A stretch of 64,000 nt of DNA from Prolixibacteraceae bacterium (GCA_028683385.1 JAQUIJ010000001.1:1-64000); one strand, 5' to 3'; positions 36,352 to 46,378 are shown, numbered from the stretch's first letter. The notes: generated by a model not told the origin, from the sequence alone. Program-made: numbers and translations.

Positions 36352-36381
36352 CAAATGTAGAAATTAATTTGAACAACCAAA
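36352..36381 (-). promoter_or_regulatory. promoter of the ilv leader/operon
   Basis: On the minus strand TTTG (36381-36378) and TACATTTG (36359-36352) match the Bacteroidota -33 (TTTG) and -7 (TAnnTTTG) boxes with an 18-base spacer. Transcription would start near 36345, about 16 bases before the leader ATG. Confidence 0.7.
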
Positions 36382-36497
36382 ATAAATTTGAAAGTAAAAT
36401 ACTTGTTTGTCTGAAAAACTAAAAGAAAACGTTACGATTTTAAACAATTAAATTGCTAAAAAGTTGTTTTTTCAAACGATTATGAATTTTAGTTTTC

Positions 36498-39400
36498 TCA
36501 TTTCACCATTACTTTTCGACTTTCTGTCCTATTTCCATACACCATCCGAAGTACATATTGCCCCGACCGGAATCCTTTCACATCAATCTGAAACCCATTC
36601 GAGACCTCAGAATCGTCATGAAGTTCAGAATAGTAAACCTGACCATTGACGCCAACCAATTCAATGACATACATTCCGCAGGGTGCATTCTGAAACGAAA
36701 CATTCAACATGTCGCTCGCCGGATTAGGAAAAACCTGAAGGCCATCCCTTTTCATCTCAAATTCTTTGACATCAACCGTGATCTGAGTCGAAGCATCGTA
36801 TTGATCCGGAGTTTCTTCTACCAGACTAACATTGTCGGTTGCAATGCTGTAAAATTTGTAAGTTGAACCAACATTGCCTATAAATTCAGCCGATTTCAGT
36901 GTCGTATTCAATTTCCACGGACGAAGCGCGGTATCGTTTTCCATCACATAAACAGAATACATGGCTATTCCGGAGCCATTATCGCTACCCGTCCACGACA
37001 GCGGAAACTTGCTGTCGATTGTAGCGCTGAGTGGATAAATCTGACTTTGCGGTTTGTCCAAATCGAGTGTATTCACAAACTCATTGGTTACTATGGGTTT
37101 GTTGGCATCAAATACAATCGATGCTTTGTTCTTGAGCACGGCATTTGTTCCCAATTCCTTTTTCAGGCCAACCGAAAAGCTAACAAAGCCTTCACCAGCA
37201 TGATTGGTGTTGTTAGGAGGAAGGAATCCAACAAACGGATCTTCCTCAATATCCAGGGTGCTTGGATTTAATGACAGAAATTCCCATTTAATTGCTCCTG
37301 AAATGGTATCCAGTTTTCCGGAGACCCGGGCAATCAAATTCATTTTTGGTTTCAGGTCAACATCCATCGAAAACTGCCTCAGTTTTTTGCCATTTGGTGC
37401 AAGGATCGTATCGCCAAAACCAAACGATCCGAAACCAAACTCTTTCAGGTCAAATTTCTTCAGATCAAGCGTATCCGCAACTGTAACGATATGCGCCGGT
37501 GCTGTTGCTGTACTTTTATTTTCGAACAAAATGGTGTAAGGCATGGTATTGTTTTTCTGAACCCAATGCTGATCGCCAAATCCGGCAGGCCCGATCATTT
37601 CGTTGGGGTCGAAAGACGAAACGGCATTAACGCCCATCTTATTTTTATATAAAGGATCGTATAGCTCATGGCATTCCTTGTTTTTCTGATAACCGTCATA
37701 CATCGATTTGACTAACATTCCTCCTTTTAGAATTGCTTCTGCTCCTGTAAAACTTGCCCCGCAGCTAATAACACACGACGATAATCCATACACATGATCC
37801 CAGAATGTTTTAGGCTTATCGGGTTTCGGGCTAACAGCATCCCATGGATTCCAGGCATAAGTTAAAACATCGTAGGCACAACCAACAGGCAATACCATGC
37901 CTATAAGGTCGGCTGCCCCTGAAGAAGCCGCATCCATTGCTGCTGTGGCAACACAGGCATTCAGTTTTGTTTTCAGATCGGGCCAGTCATCGGTTGCCGA
38001 ACTTGCGCTCTTTGTCGAGGTTTGTTCTGTTCTGTAAAATGGGGCGTTCATCCAACTTTCAATGTTAAAACTCCCCGGACTTTTTATCCTGATATGAACA
38101 TTCTCAGAACTTTTAGCTGTAATCATTGGAACTATTAACGAATAAATCCGGGCATCTTTTCCAGTTCCATAGTAGTCTTTCCAGATAAAATAGTCTTTGG
38201 TCCGCGCAGATACGATGGCTGGAAATTTCGTTTTGATGTATGCATTGGCCTCTATCCTGAAATCAATCAATTCGACTTCAGTTTCCGGATAATTCTGGAT
38301 GGCAATATTTAACGGCACTCCCAGCGCATCAACATTACCATTATTTCCGTAGTTAATAGTGTACGATTGCCACCTGTTAAACAATATTGCACCCCTACCC
38401 GATACGCTAACCCATGGAGCTGGAAGTTCAGCCTTAACAATTGAAAAACCTTCTTTCAGGATTTGCTCTGCCCCATTTTGTTTTACGACCACATCCCATT
38501 TCCCAATTGTTTTTCCATTCAGGTTAAAATACGCCACAAGCACACCTTTGGCCGTACCTACCAGTTTTTCTCCTAAAATATCAGGTTCGCCCAACTTGCG
38601 CAAGGAAACAGTAGTTCCTTCAACAACCAAACCTCCACCGAAAACCGAGATTGTGGCATATCCGCCATTTCCGGCCTGAAGTGGTTCGACCCGGTCAAGC
38701 CCAACGATAGTTGCTTTTTTAATGATTGCCGTTTTACTGTTGGGATTCATTGCTTCGAGCGAAATACTGTACTCCCCTGCTTTGGGATAACTATAAACCG
38801 GGTTTCCCTTGTCGGAAACGGTTCCATCGCCAAAACTCCATTTGTAGGTCTTTCCGTTTTCGGTCTTATTGGTCAGCGAAACCTGATTCATGCTCTGGTA
38901 CATATCAAATTCGGGGATCGGAGGATTAAAATCGGAGGTCTTTAAAATACCCAGGTACAACGGAACGGCATCATTCCCATTTCCGGAGATGTCTTTAAAA
39001 GTATCGTCAAAATTCAGGAAAAGCTTTAATCCCGATTCATTACCGGTAAAGGTTTTTACCTGATTTTTCAGAAGTTCGTCCTGCGAAAGCGCTTTATTCC
39101 ACAGCCTGATGTTATCGACCTGGTATTTGGTGGTTCCATAAAATGCGCTTCTCGACCCAATCATCAGCAGTCCATTTCCCTGAATGATTTTACCGGTCAC
39201 GGTTTGCTGAACGCTTAAAAGCCCGTCGACATAAGTTTTAAAATTATTCAATCCGGATTTGGCATTGTAGGTAAATGCAACATGGTGCCATAGTGTATCA
39301 GCAATACTACAGTCTCCCCAGTTAACAAAATCGCCCTTGTCGGTTTCCAATCCCGAGTTAACACAGAATTTTCCATTGGTTTTCCTGAAGCCTAATTGAT

Positions 39401-41060
39401 AGCCATTGGGTGCATAATCGTAAGCATCAGCTCCGTTCACCTTAGCCAAAACATTCACCTCGTGCAGCGATGCCGGATCAAATTTCACCCAGGCTTCGGC
39501 TGTCATAGCCGAATCAAAATCAAGAGACGGGGAGGATGGGACAACGACCAGTTCAACCTTTTGCGGAGTCATAACCGTTTCAATTGCCAATGCTTTGTTT
39601 TTTGTTCCAGGCGAAGGTTGATCCACAATCGATTTGTAAAAAATATCCGCATCGCTACCATACCACCATTTGGCTTCCGAGATCCAATGTTTACCCCCGT
39701 TCGAATCAATCGCCAAATCAGATTTGATGTAAGAAACGTTTCGATTCAGGAATGGAGCAGCTACGATTGCTTGAGAAAAAGATTTCCCTCCATCAATCGA
39801 TTTTGTTGAAAACATGGATTGTCCTGAAATATAGACAGTCGAACCCGTTGCATCATTGGAATCCATTACCAAACCAGGATACCAGGTACTTTCAACATTG
39901 CTGAATCCATCAGGAAGTACACTTTTTGATGTTGAGAAGGTTTCGCCATTATTTGATGATTGAAGAAAGAAAATTTTCCCGCCGGTGCTTTGATAGGCCA
40001 TGTAAACATGCCCGTTTTTGGCAACAATTGTTTCCATGGCCGCCTGTAATCCATTTCCCGCTAAAATTGCATTATTGATGTCCTTGGCCTTTTCGAAGGT
40101 AAGTCCGTTATTGGTTGAACGGGCATAAAGGGTTGTCCACTCAATCTTTTCGTTGTAGCCCACAAAAATCACATGAATGTTATTTCCTGATTTGGCAATC
40201 TTTGGGGCATAGTGCCCATCGAAATAGCACCGGCATTTTTCGCGCACAACCGTGGATGATTCATTGAAGGTTGTTGATATTTTTTGAGTGGTAAATGTTT
40301 GTCCATTATCGTTCGAGATGGAAACGAAGACCTTACCGATGTTTAATCCGTAGTAATAATAAATGTATTCCGAAACGACAATCATCTGGGAACCATCGTA
40401 CCAGAAATCGGTAAACTCGTTGGGTTCTTCAGCTATTAACGTATCGGTAAACGTGTCGCCTCCATTCATGGAAGTTAACGCACGCAACCCTGGTTTTGCT
40501 CCTGATCCCAAATAAGCCACAGCAACTTTTCCATTAGCGGATTTTATGTGGCATCCATATATTTTGCGGTAACCTCCATCTGTTGAAATTAATTCTTTAA
40601 CCGCGCTAAACGAACTTCCTCCATTGGTTGAATGAAGGTAATAGATTCGCCCGGTTCCATTTCCGTAATAATCGTAGTCGCAGAAAGCGATGTGGACATT
40701 ATTTCCATCGACAGCAAGTTTCCTTGACTTGGGTTGTCGGGCATATTCACCGTCTTTAAGTTTGGCCAGCAGCTTAGGCGTTTCCCATGTTTTTCCGAGG
40801 TCGAGCGACCGGCAATAGTAGAATGGGTTCTCAACGCCATATTTATTCTCCATCCAAACTACATGGATTGTATTTCCCTGAATAATCATTTCCGGCACAA
40901 CATCATCGACTGCCTCAGCGTTTACAGACATCGATAAATTAGTTAGGTAATTTGACATTTTGGGATTATTCGCAATCGACTGGAATCCTAACAGAAATAT
41001 AGCCAATAAAAGGCTATAAAACTTCTCGCAATTACAAAAAGAACATCCTGATTTTTTCAT
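36498..41060 (-). CDS. large T9SS-secreted protein with sialidase-like, LamG and PKD domains
   Basis: Surface or secreted protein of 1520 residues. After the N-terminal export signal (hydrophobic FYSLLLAIFLLGFQSIA), residues about 50-480 hold repeated Asp-box-like blocks (SLDLGKTWE, STNGGSSFS, SISNDNGQTF, SSNNGETFS, SIDGGKSFS), the signature of six-bladed sialidase/BNR propellers. A LamG-type domain follows (about 490-690, AMTAEAWVKF ... YQVDNIRLWNKALS), then a PKD domain (YKWSFGDGTVSDKGNP), a middle region with SSFDPNEMIGPAG, and a C-terminal type IX sorting domain (LQVFPNPASDMLNVSF ... GQYVLRMVY). Sialidase activity is unproven, since the catalytic Arg triad was not identified. Export by T9SS is well supported. 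Confidence 0.85.
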   Translation of the reverse strand: MKKSGCSFCNCEKFYSLLLAIFLLGFQSIANNPKMSNYLTNLSMSVNAEAVDDVVPEMIIQGNTIHVVWMENKYGVENPFYYCRSLDLGKTWETPKLLAKLKDGEYARQPKSRKLAVDGNNVHIAFCDYDYYGNGTGRIYYLHSTNGGSSFSAVKELISTDGGYRKIYGCHIKSANGKVAVAYLGSGAKPGLRALTSMNGGDTFTDTLIAEEPNEFTDFWYDGSQMIVVSEYIYYYYGLNIGKVFVSISNDNGQTFTTQKISTTFNESSTVVREKCRCYFDGHYAPKIAKSGNNIHVIFVGYNEKIEWTTLYARSTNNGLTFEKAKDINNAILAGNGLQAAMETIVAKNGHVYMAYQSTGGKIFFLQSSNNGETFSTSKSVLPDGFSNVESTWYPGLVMDSNDATGSTVYISGQSMFSTKSIDGGKSFSQAIVAAPFLNRNVSYIKSDLAIDSNGGKHWISEAKWWYGSDADIFYKSIVDQPSPGTKNKALAIETVMTPQKVELVVVPSSPSLDFDSAMTAEAWVKFDPASLHEVNVLAKVNGADAYDYAPNGYQLGFRKTNGKFCVNSGLETDKGDFVNWGDCSIADTLWHHVAFTYNAKSGLNNFKTYVDGLLSVQQTVTGKIIQGNGLLMIGSRSAFYGTTKYQVDNIRLWNKALSQDELLKNQVKTFTGNESGLKLFLNFDDTFKDISGNGNDAVPLYLGILKTSDFNPPIPEFDMYQSMNQVSLTNKTENGKTYKWSFGDGTVSDKGNPVYSYPKAGEYSISLEAMNPNSKTAIIKKATIVGLDRVEPLQAGNGGYATISVFGGGLVVEGTTVSLRKLGEPDILGEKLVGTAKGVLVAYFNLNGKTIGKWDVVVKQNGAEQILKEGFSIVKAELPAPWVSVSGRGAILFNRWQSYTINYGNNGNVDALGVPLNIAIQNYPETEVELIDFRIEANAYIKTKFPAIVSARTKDYFIWKDYYGTGKDARIYSLIVPMITAKSSENVHIRIKSPGSFNIESWMNAPFYRTEQTSTKSASSATDDWPDLKTKLNACVATAAMDAASSGAADLIGMVLPVGCAYDVLTYAWNPWDAVSPKPDKPKTFWDHVYGLSSCVISCGASFTGAEAILKGGMLVKSMYDGYQKNKECHELYDPLYKNKMGVNAVSSFDPNEMIGPAGFGDQHWVQKNNTMPYTILFENKSTATAPAHIVTVADTLDLKKFDLKEFGFGSFGFGDTILAPNGKKLRQFSMDVDLKPKMNLIARVSGKLDTISGAIKWEFLSLNPSTLDIEEDPFVGFLPPNNTNHAGEGFVSFSVGLKKELGTNAVLKNKASIVFDANKPIVTNEFVNTLDLDKPQSQIYPLSATIDSKFPLSWTGSDNGSGIAMYSVYVMENDTALRPWKLNTTLKSAEFIGNVGSTYKFYSIATDNVSLVEETPDQYDASTQITVDVKEFEMKRDGLQVFPNPASDMLNVSFQNAPCGMYVIELVGVNGQVYYSELHDDSEVSNGFQIDVKGFRSGQYVLRMVYGNRTESRKVMVK

Positions 41061-41522
41061 ACGGTTAAGATTTTGGTTTTCTGTATAAAAGGTACAAAAA
41101 AAAAGATCAATAACCTACCAGTAAGACATATAACATGATACTTCTACACATGTTATTCAAACAAACTCACCAAAGGCTTGGAACGTCTTTTGGAAAATGG
41201 TTTCGAAAAAACATGTAACGTGATCAAAGATCAAACGATTATTAAGTTTCTGTTTCAGAACCATATCAGAAAAAAGGGAATATATAGTATCATGTTAACA
41301 AACTTTTGAACCAATATTATACCAGACTTGCTTCGGCAACCCTTCGCTAAAGTGATCATTAAAAATGGATTACTCTCCGAGCAGCCCGCCGGACAATATT
41401 AAATAGAGATGACACTAGTCCATTGCAATATTCATTCAGAAAAATTGATTTTTAACTCAACAACTAATGCACCAACTAATGTATTGAAGCATTGAAGGTT
41501 GTAATGAGTTTTCATGAATAAC
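41061..41522. other. 462-base intergenic region, no gene recognised
   Basis: AT-rich spacer between two minus-strand genes, holding the promoter region of the 1520-residue protein gene on its left side. Short open frames exist on the plus strand (for example a 23-codon frame starting MLFKQTHQRL around 41150 and an ATG-less 51-codon frame overlapping it), but none has a convincing start, homology or neighbour. No hairpin terminator or RNA gene stands out. Confidence 0.5.
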
Positions 41523-44477
41523 CTATTCTCTATCTTTTAACGGCAGGGTAAAATAAAAAGTTGATCCTACTTGTGGTTCTGATTCGAGCCAAATTTCTCC
41601 GTCCATCAGTTCAATCAGATTTTTAGTAATTGCCAATCCAAGGCCATTACCACCATACTGCCTCGAATTTGAAGCTTCAACCTGGCTAAAGCGATCGAAA
41701 ATTTTCGCATGAAAATCAGCAGAAATACCAATTCCAGTATCTTTTATTTCAAATTGTAGCATCTTTCCTTTCTGCTTGTACTCCAATTGCACAAATCCTT
41801 CGTTCGTAAACTTAAGTGCATTACTCAAGAGGTTATTTAATATCTGATTTAATCTTTCAGGATCGGCCATAATATGAACAGGCTCCAATTCCATATCATA
41901 TTTAATCCGGAAATCAATTCCTTTTTCTTCAAATCTACATCTATAATTCCTACCGATCTCAGTAACTATTTTCAGAACAGGAACTTCACGTGTACGAATA
42001 TGTACCATTCCCGATTCCATCTTCGAAATATCCATGATGTCACTGATGATACTTAAAAGGCTATTTCCGTTACTGATTATATGCCCGATAAACTCTTCTT
42101 TCTCTTCAATTTCAAAATGTGAATCGGCAAGCAATTCAGAGAATCCAATTATACTATTTAGAGGCGTTCGTATTTCGTGTGACATATTGGCCAAAAATGC
42201 CGATTTAAGCCGGTCGCTTTCTTCTGCCTTATTTTTAGCTACAATTAAATCAGCCTCCATTTGCTTACGTAAACTTATATCTTCTTTAATGGCAACATAA
42301 TTTATAATTTCATCATACTCATTCTTTATGGATGTCATTGTAATCCACTCCCAAAAGAATTCGCCATTTTTTTTCCGGTTTAATAATTCACCACGCCATA
42401 CTTCGCCAGAACTAATTGTATTCCACATTTGTACATAAACTTCATTGGGAGTATGTCCTGATTTTAGAATTCGTGGATTTTGTCCAATCACTTCTTCTGC
42501 CGTATATCCGGTAATTTCCGTGAATTTAGGATTTACATATTCAATATCTCCGTTCACATCAGTTATAACAATGCTTGAAGGGCTTTGCTCAATGCTCATG
42601 CTAAGTTTTTGAATCTTCTCTTCCGCATTTTTAATTTCAGTAATGTCCCTGCCAATACCCACTAAGCCTGAAGAATTTCCATTATTATCAAAAATCGGGA
42701 TCTTCGAGGTAAGCAACCATTTTTTTCGTCCATCAGAATCACAAAAAGCTTCCTGATGATTTAACACAGCCTCACCTCTTTGAATTACCTTTAAATCATC
42801 TAAATGACCTCGAAGTCCAATCTCATCGGGATAAAGTTCCAAATCAGTTTTGCCGATTGCTTCTTCCTCCATTTCAAGACCAATAACCTTAAGATCTGCC
42901 GGATTGGCAATTACCTTTCGGCAATACTTGTCTTTTACATAGATGGTATCCGGCAAATTATCGATTAAGGTTCTAAGCAACTTTCGCTCTTCAAGAACCT
43001 GTTTTTCTGCACTCTTTTTTTCTGTGATATCGATAACTGAGATTATTCCAGCGGGTCGCCCCATATAACTGATACTACTACCTGACAAATAAGCCCATCT
43101 TTCAGCTCCGTCCTTAGTAAGTATCTTAAACTCGTATGATCGAGGGTTTCCACCACTACCTAATTGTCTTTCCTGACCATTTTTAAAAACTAAAGCCCGA
43201 TATTCAGGAGCAACAACCTCCCAGTATTTTTTTTTGTAAAGCTCATCCAACGATAATCCAGTCATCTTTTCGGCAGCAGGATTCACATACACCCAGTAAT
43301 CATTCTGGTAAATACCAATAACTACCGGAGACGAATCTGCCAGATTTCTGAATTTATCTTCGCTTTCCTTGAGAGCTTGTTCTGTTTGTTTCCGATCATT
43401 GATATTGCGGGCTTGCTGAATGTTTTGATAAGCAAGTTGAGACATCTGTTGCGCCACGGTGTGTAACATTTCTGCCACCAGTCTAAACCGCTCCTCCGAC
43501 ATAGGGGTTACTTCAGAAAATGCCCGTAAAACATCCTTTTCATCTGCTCCGATCTCCCGGGCATATAACCTAATTTTTTCAACATCCTGAGTTTGATCCC
43601 TTACCTGACCAATCAACCAATTTGCAATATGTACGCCATCTATTGTTATACTCGATCCGGCATCCCATAAACCTCCGCTAAGACATGGCTGAATGATTGG
43701 ACCATCAGCATTCGGAACGCCTAAGACAGAATCGGAATAAATACAGTGTTCCAATCCTTTTTTTGTCTTTCGAATGATATCATTGCAAAGTCTGCAAAAG
43801 TTACTTGGATTTGTAATAGGACTACCATCGGGATTTGTAATAATGGAAGCCACCCCCATGGCCTGGGCAAACTGATCCTGAAGTTTTTGAATTTCTTTGA
43901 GATCGAATAAATCTGAAAAATTAATATCATTATCTGAATTTGCTGGTTTAGTTAACGAAACAATTCGTTTCCCCAACAATTCTTCTTTCTGCTTTCGTTG
44001 CTTAATCTCTTCCTCAAGTTGCTCATTAATATACTCTAACTCTATTTTTTTACACAACAACTGAATCCTCATTCCTTCCAAACGCAGATGATTCCTTAAC
44101 CTTGCCAAAACTTCTTCCTTCCGAAATGGTTTTGAGATGAAATCGACCCCTCCGACCTGGAATCCAGTTAAAATAGATTGTTCGTCATTAAATGCACTAA
44201 TAAAAATTACGGGAATATCCTGAGTTTGGGGATCTGCTTTTAGTTGTCTGCAAAGTTCAAAACCATCCAGGTCAGGAATTCTGACGTCAAGCAAAATAAT
44301 TGAAATTGATTTCGATCTTACAATATCCAAGGCCTCCAGACCCGAAGATGATAATATCACGGAATACCCCTCTGCACTGACAATTGCATATAATAGCTGA
44401 AGATTCGCAGAAATATCATCAACGATTAACACATTTATCCCATCCCTTCTTTGATCAAAATCATTCAAAGAAATCAT
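41523..44477 (-). CDS. REC-PocR-PAS hybrid sensor histidine kinase
   Basis: Signalling protein of 984 residues without membrane segments. It begins with a receiver domain (about 13-130; acid pair DD at 20-21, phospho-acceptor Asp 64 in IILLDVRIPD), a coiled coil, then a PocR sensory domain (about 200-365, with cysteines in NFCRLCNDIIRKTKKGLEHC), at least three PAS domains (about 375-745, with PAC-like ends such as IISVIDITEKKSAEKQ), a dimerisation/phosphoacceptor helix (FLANMSHEIRTPLNSIIGFS) and an HATPase domain with NLLSNALKF and the G boxes DTGIGIS and YGGNGLGLAI. Receiver-first order suggests it acts as a relay input or is switched by another kinase. PocR domains sense small hydrocarbon derivatives in known cases. 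Confidence 0.92.
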   Translation of the reverse strand: MISLNDFDQRRDGINVLIVDDISANLQLLYAIVSAEGYSVILSSSGLEALDIVRSKSISIILLDVRIPDLDGFELCRQLKADPQTQDIPVIFISAFNDEQSILTGFQVGGVDFISKPFRKEEVLARLRNHLRLEGMRIQLLCKKIELEYINEQLEEEIKQRKQKEELLGKRIVSLTKPANSDNDINFSDLFDLKEIQKLQDQFAQAMGVASIITNPDGSPITNPSNFCRLCNDIIRKTKKGLEHCIYSDSVLGVPNADGPIIQPCLSGGLWDAGSSITIDGVHIANWLIGQVRDQTQDVEKIRLYAREIGADEKDVLRAFSEVTPMSEERFRLVAEMLHTVAQQMSQLAYQNIQQARNINDRKQTEQALKESEDKFRNLADSSPVVIGIYQNDYWVYVNPAAEKMTGLSLDELYKKKYWEVVAPEYRALVFKNGQERQLGSGGNPRSYEFKILTKDGAERWAYLSGSSISYMGRPAGIISVIDITEKKSAEKQVLEERKLLRTLIDNLPDTIYVKDKYCRKVIANPADLKVIGLEMEEEAIGKTDLELYPDEIGLRGHLDDLKVIQRGEAVLNHQEAFCDSDGRKKWLLTSKIPIFDNNGNSSGLVGIGRDITEIKNAEEKIQKLSMSIEQSPSSIVITDVNGDIEYVNPKFTEITGYTAEEVIGQNPRILKSGHTPNEVYVQMWNTISSGEVWRGELLNRKKNGEFFWEWITMTSIKNEYDEIINYVAIKEDISLRKQMEADLIVAKNKAEESDRLKSAFLANMSHEIRTPLNSIIGFSELLADSHFEIEEKEEFIGHIISNGNSLLSIISDIMDISKMESGMVHIRTREVPVLKIVTEIGRNYRCRFEEKGIDFRIKYDMELEPVHIMADPERLNQILNNLLSNALKFTNEGFVQLEYKQKGKMLQFEIKDTGIGISADFHAKIFDRFSQVEASNSRQYGGNGLGLAITKNLIELMDGEIWLESEPQVGSTFYFTLPLKDRE

Positions 44478-44711
44478 ACTTTTTGTTTTTTATGCTCAGA
44501 TAAAACAAAACCTGAGCGATATGATATCAATTTTCTATCCCAATAATATTTGTTTCATTTTTCATTCTGCCTTAAAAGTATAAAAATCAAACTATTTGAG
44601 TGAATTAATCTATGAAATTTTCATAATAATCCGCAAATTCATAAAACATCTTTCCAAACCATCTTCTTCTAAAATTTCAGAAAACTTTTCAAACCGATTG
44701 AAACGCTATCT

Positions 44712-45416
44712 TCAAATTTTCCCAATCATGAAAATGGCCGGCCTTTTTTGGATATCCGGAATGTGAGTTTTCCAATAAGCAATCGGTTTACTTAGGATGA
44801 ATTCGGTATCAAGCGTGATGTCGGCAGCAATGCATAACATCGTTTGCGGATCGCAATTTTTCAGCAATTCATCGAGTAATTGTGCGTTTCGGTATGGAGT
44901 CTCAATAAAAATCTGGGTCTGACCTTCGGTTTGCATCCGTTTTTCAAGCATTTTAATTTGCAGCGATTTCTCCGGATTTTTTATGGGTAAGTAACCGTTA
45001 AAAGCAAAATTCTGTCCGCTCATTCCTGAAGCCATCAGTGCCAATAATATTGATGAAGGTCCAACCAGCGGTACCACCTGAATATTTTTGGTGTGTGCAA
45101 TTTTCACCACTTCGGCTCCCGGGTCGGCAACTCCAGGGCAACCAGCTTCCGAAATGATGCCAATGTCCAAACCTTCCTTGTTCGGTTCCAGGAAGCGACT
45201 GATTTCTTTTTTTTCAGTATGCTGATTCAGTTCAAAAAAGTTTAGGTCATCAATTACTATGGCCGGATTCACTTTTTTCAGGAAGCGACGGGCAGTGCGT
45301 ATATTTTCGACAATGAATACCGGTATCGATGAAATCAGATGGGTTAAATCGGGCGGTAAAACCCGTTCGATACTCGTATCACCCAAAGTCGTTGGAATCA
45401 AATATAATTTTGCCAT
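44712..45416 (-). CDS. SAM-dependent methyltransferase, RsmI/tetrapyrrole methylase fold
   Basis: Protein of 234 residues with the tetrapyrrole-methylase fold used by RsmI, the 16S rRNA C1402 2'-O-methyltransferase. Family motifs are KLYLIPTTLGD at the N-terminus, IGIISEAGCPGVADPGAEVV, VPLVGPSSILLALMASGMSG and QIFIETPYRNAQLLDELL. It is shorter and more divergent than canonical RsmI (about 280 residues), and Bacteroidota often carry both, so the RNA target here is uncertain. It is divergent from the MBL hydrolase gene. Confidence 0.88.
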   Translation of the reverse strand: MAKLYLIPTTLGDTSIERVLPPDLTHLISSIPVFIVENIRTARRFLKKVNPAIVIDDLNFFELNQHTEKKEISRFLEPNKEGLDIGIISEAGCPGVADPGAEVVKIAHTKNIQVVPLVGPSSILLALMASGMSGQNFAFNGYLPIKNPEKSLQIKMLEKRMQTEGQTQIFIETPYRNAQLLDELLKNCDPQTMLCIAADITLDTEFILSKPIAYWKTHIPDIQKRPAIFMIGKI

Positions 45417-45470
45417 TTGTAATTTTTTTCAAAAATAGTTAAAAACCTTCGGTAGCCAGAGGGTAATACT

Positions 45471-45478
45471 TATTTTTG
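45471..45478 (+). promoter_or_regulatory. candidate -7 promoter box for the MBL hydrolase gene
   Basis: TATTTTTG matches TAnnTTTG and would start transcription about 14 bases before the ATG at 45499. The -33 box is not evident. Confidence 0.35.
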
Positions 45479-45498
45479 TGAACCAAATAAAGCTATTG

Positions 45499-46260
45499 AT
45501 GAAACTTACCTTTTTAGGAACAGGAACATCGCAGGGAGTGCCCGTAGTTGCGTGCCAATGTCCGGTTTGTTTGTCAAACAATCCGAAAGACAAGCGATTA
45601 CGTGCTTCGATTATGATTGAAACCGGGACACAATGTCTGGTAATTGACGCAGGACCTGATTTCAGACAACAAATGCTCACTCATCAGGTTCGTCATTTAA
45701 ACGGCATTTTGCTCACCCACGAACACGTTGATCATATTTTTGGACTCGATGATATCCGTGCTTTTAACTGGGTACAAAAACAGCCAACCGATATTTATGC
45801 CGAAGAGCGCGTGCAGATTGCCATACGGCGTATCTTTGATTACGTGTTCGCCACTTTCCGATATCCCGGAATTCCACAAATGCACCTGCACTTGATTGAA
45901 AATAAACCTTTCCAGATAAATGATTTGGAAGTAATTCCGATTCGTGGCCTCCATTATAAATTACCCGTTTTTGGATTTCGTTTCGGAAAATTAGCATATG
46001 TAACGGATGTCAATCACCTCGAAGATGCTGAAATTGATAAACTGCGGGGATTAGATGTTTTGGTTTTGAATGCCTTGCGAAAGGAAGAACACATCTCACA
46101 TTTCAGCCTTAGTCAAGCGTTGGATTTGATTGCAGAAGTAAAACCAGGAAAAGCTTACCTGACACACCTTTCACATCAAATGGGCTTTTACGATGAAGTG
46201 CAAAAAGAGCTTCCGGAAAATGTGTTTCTGTCGTATGACGGGTTGGAGATAGTCGTTTAA
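45499..46260 (+). CDS. MBL-fold metallohydrolase (PhnP/RNase Z-like)
   Basis: Cytoplasmic metallo-beta-lactamase-fold phosphodiesterase of 253 residues. I start at the ATG at 45499 (MKLTFLGTGTSQGVPVVACQ), where family members begin; a GTG at 45478 lies inside the promoter. Metal ligands: THEHVDHIFGLDD (HxHxDH), the internal RGLHYKLPVFGFR, VTDVNH and the final THLSHQMGFYDE. The Cys-rich CQCPVC after the start is typical of the PhnP-like subgroup, which binds a structural zinc there. Likely acts on cyclic phosphodiesters; the substrate is unknown. Confidence 0.9.
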   Translation: MKLTFLGTGTSQGVPVVACQCPVCLSNNPKDKRLRASIMIETGTQCLVIDAGPDFRQQMLTHQVRHLNGILLTHEHVDHIFGLDDIRAFNWVQKQPTDIYAEERVQIAIRRIFDYVFATFRYPGIPQMHLHLIENKPFQINDLEVIPIRGLHYKLPVFGFRFGKLAYVTDVNHLEDAEIDKLRGLDVLVLNALRKEEHISHFSLSQALDLIAEVKPGKAYLTHLSHQMGFYDEVQKELPENVFLSYDGLEIVV

Positions 46261-46262
46261 GC

Positions 46263-46376
46263 ATGTCCGTTGACTGAAGTCAACGGCAAAGAATACCCTT
46301 ATGTCATCAGTTGAGCCATATCCTTTGCCGTCAGTTTCAGCGTTCGACTGAGCTCACGCCGAAGTCTGACGGACAT
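46263..46376. repeat. long intergenic inverted repeat, GTCCGT type
   Basis: The outer arms ATGTCCGT (46263-46270) and ACGGACAT (46369-46376) enclose a perfect small hairpin CGTTGACT-ga-AGTCAACG, and CGGCAAAG is matched by CTTTGCCG. It fills the gap between two convergent genes and may also terminate transcription. Confidence 0.65.
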
Positions 46377-46378
46377 AG

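Noticed and set aside
41120-41310. ATG-less 51-codon plus-strand frame (TKGLERLLENGFEK...) and a 23-codon ATG frame overlapping it
   Set aside because: No start codon for the longer one, no recognised similarity and no neighbouring partner.
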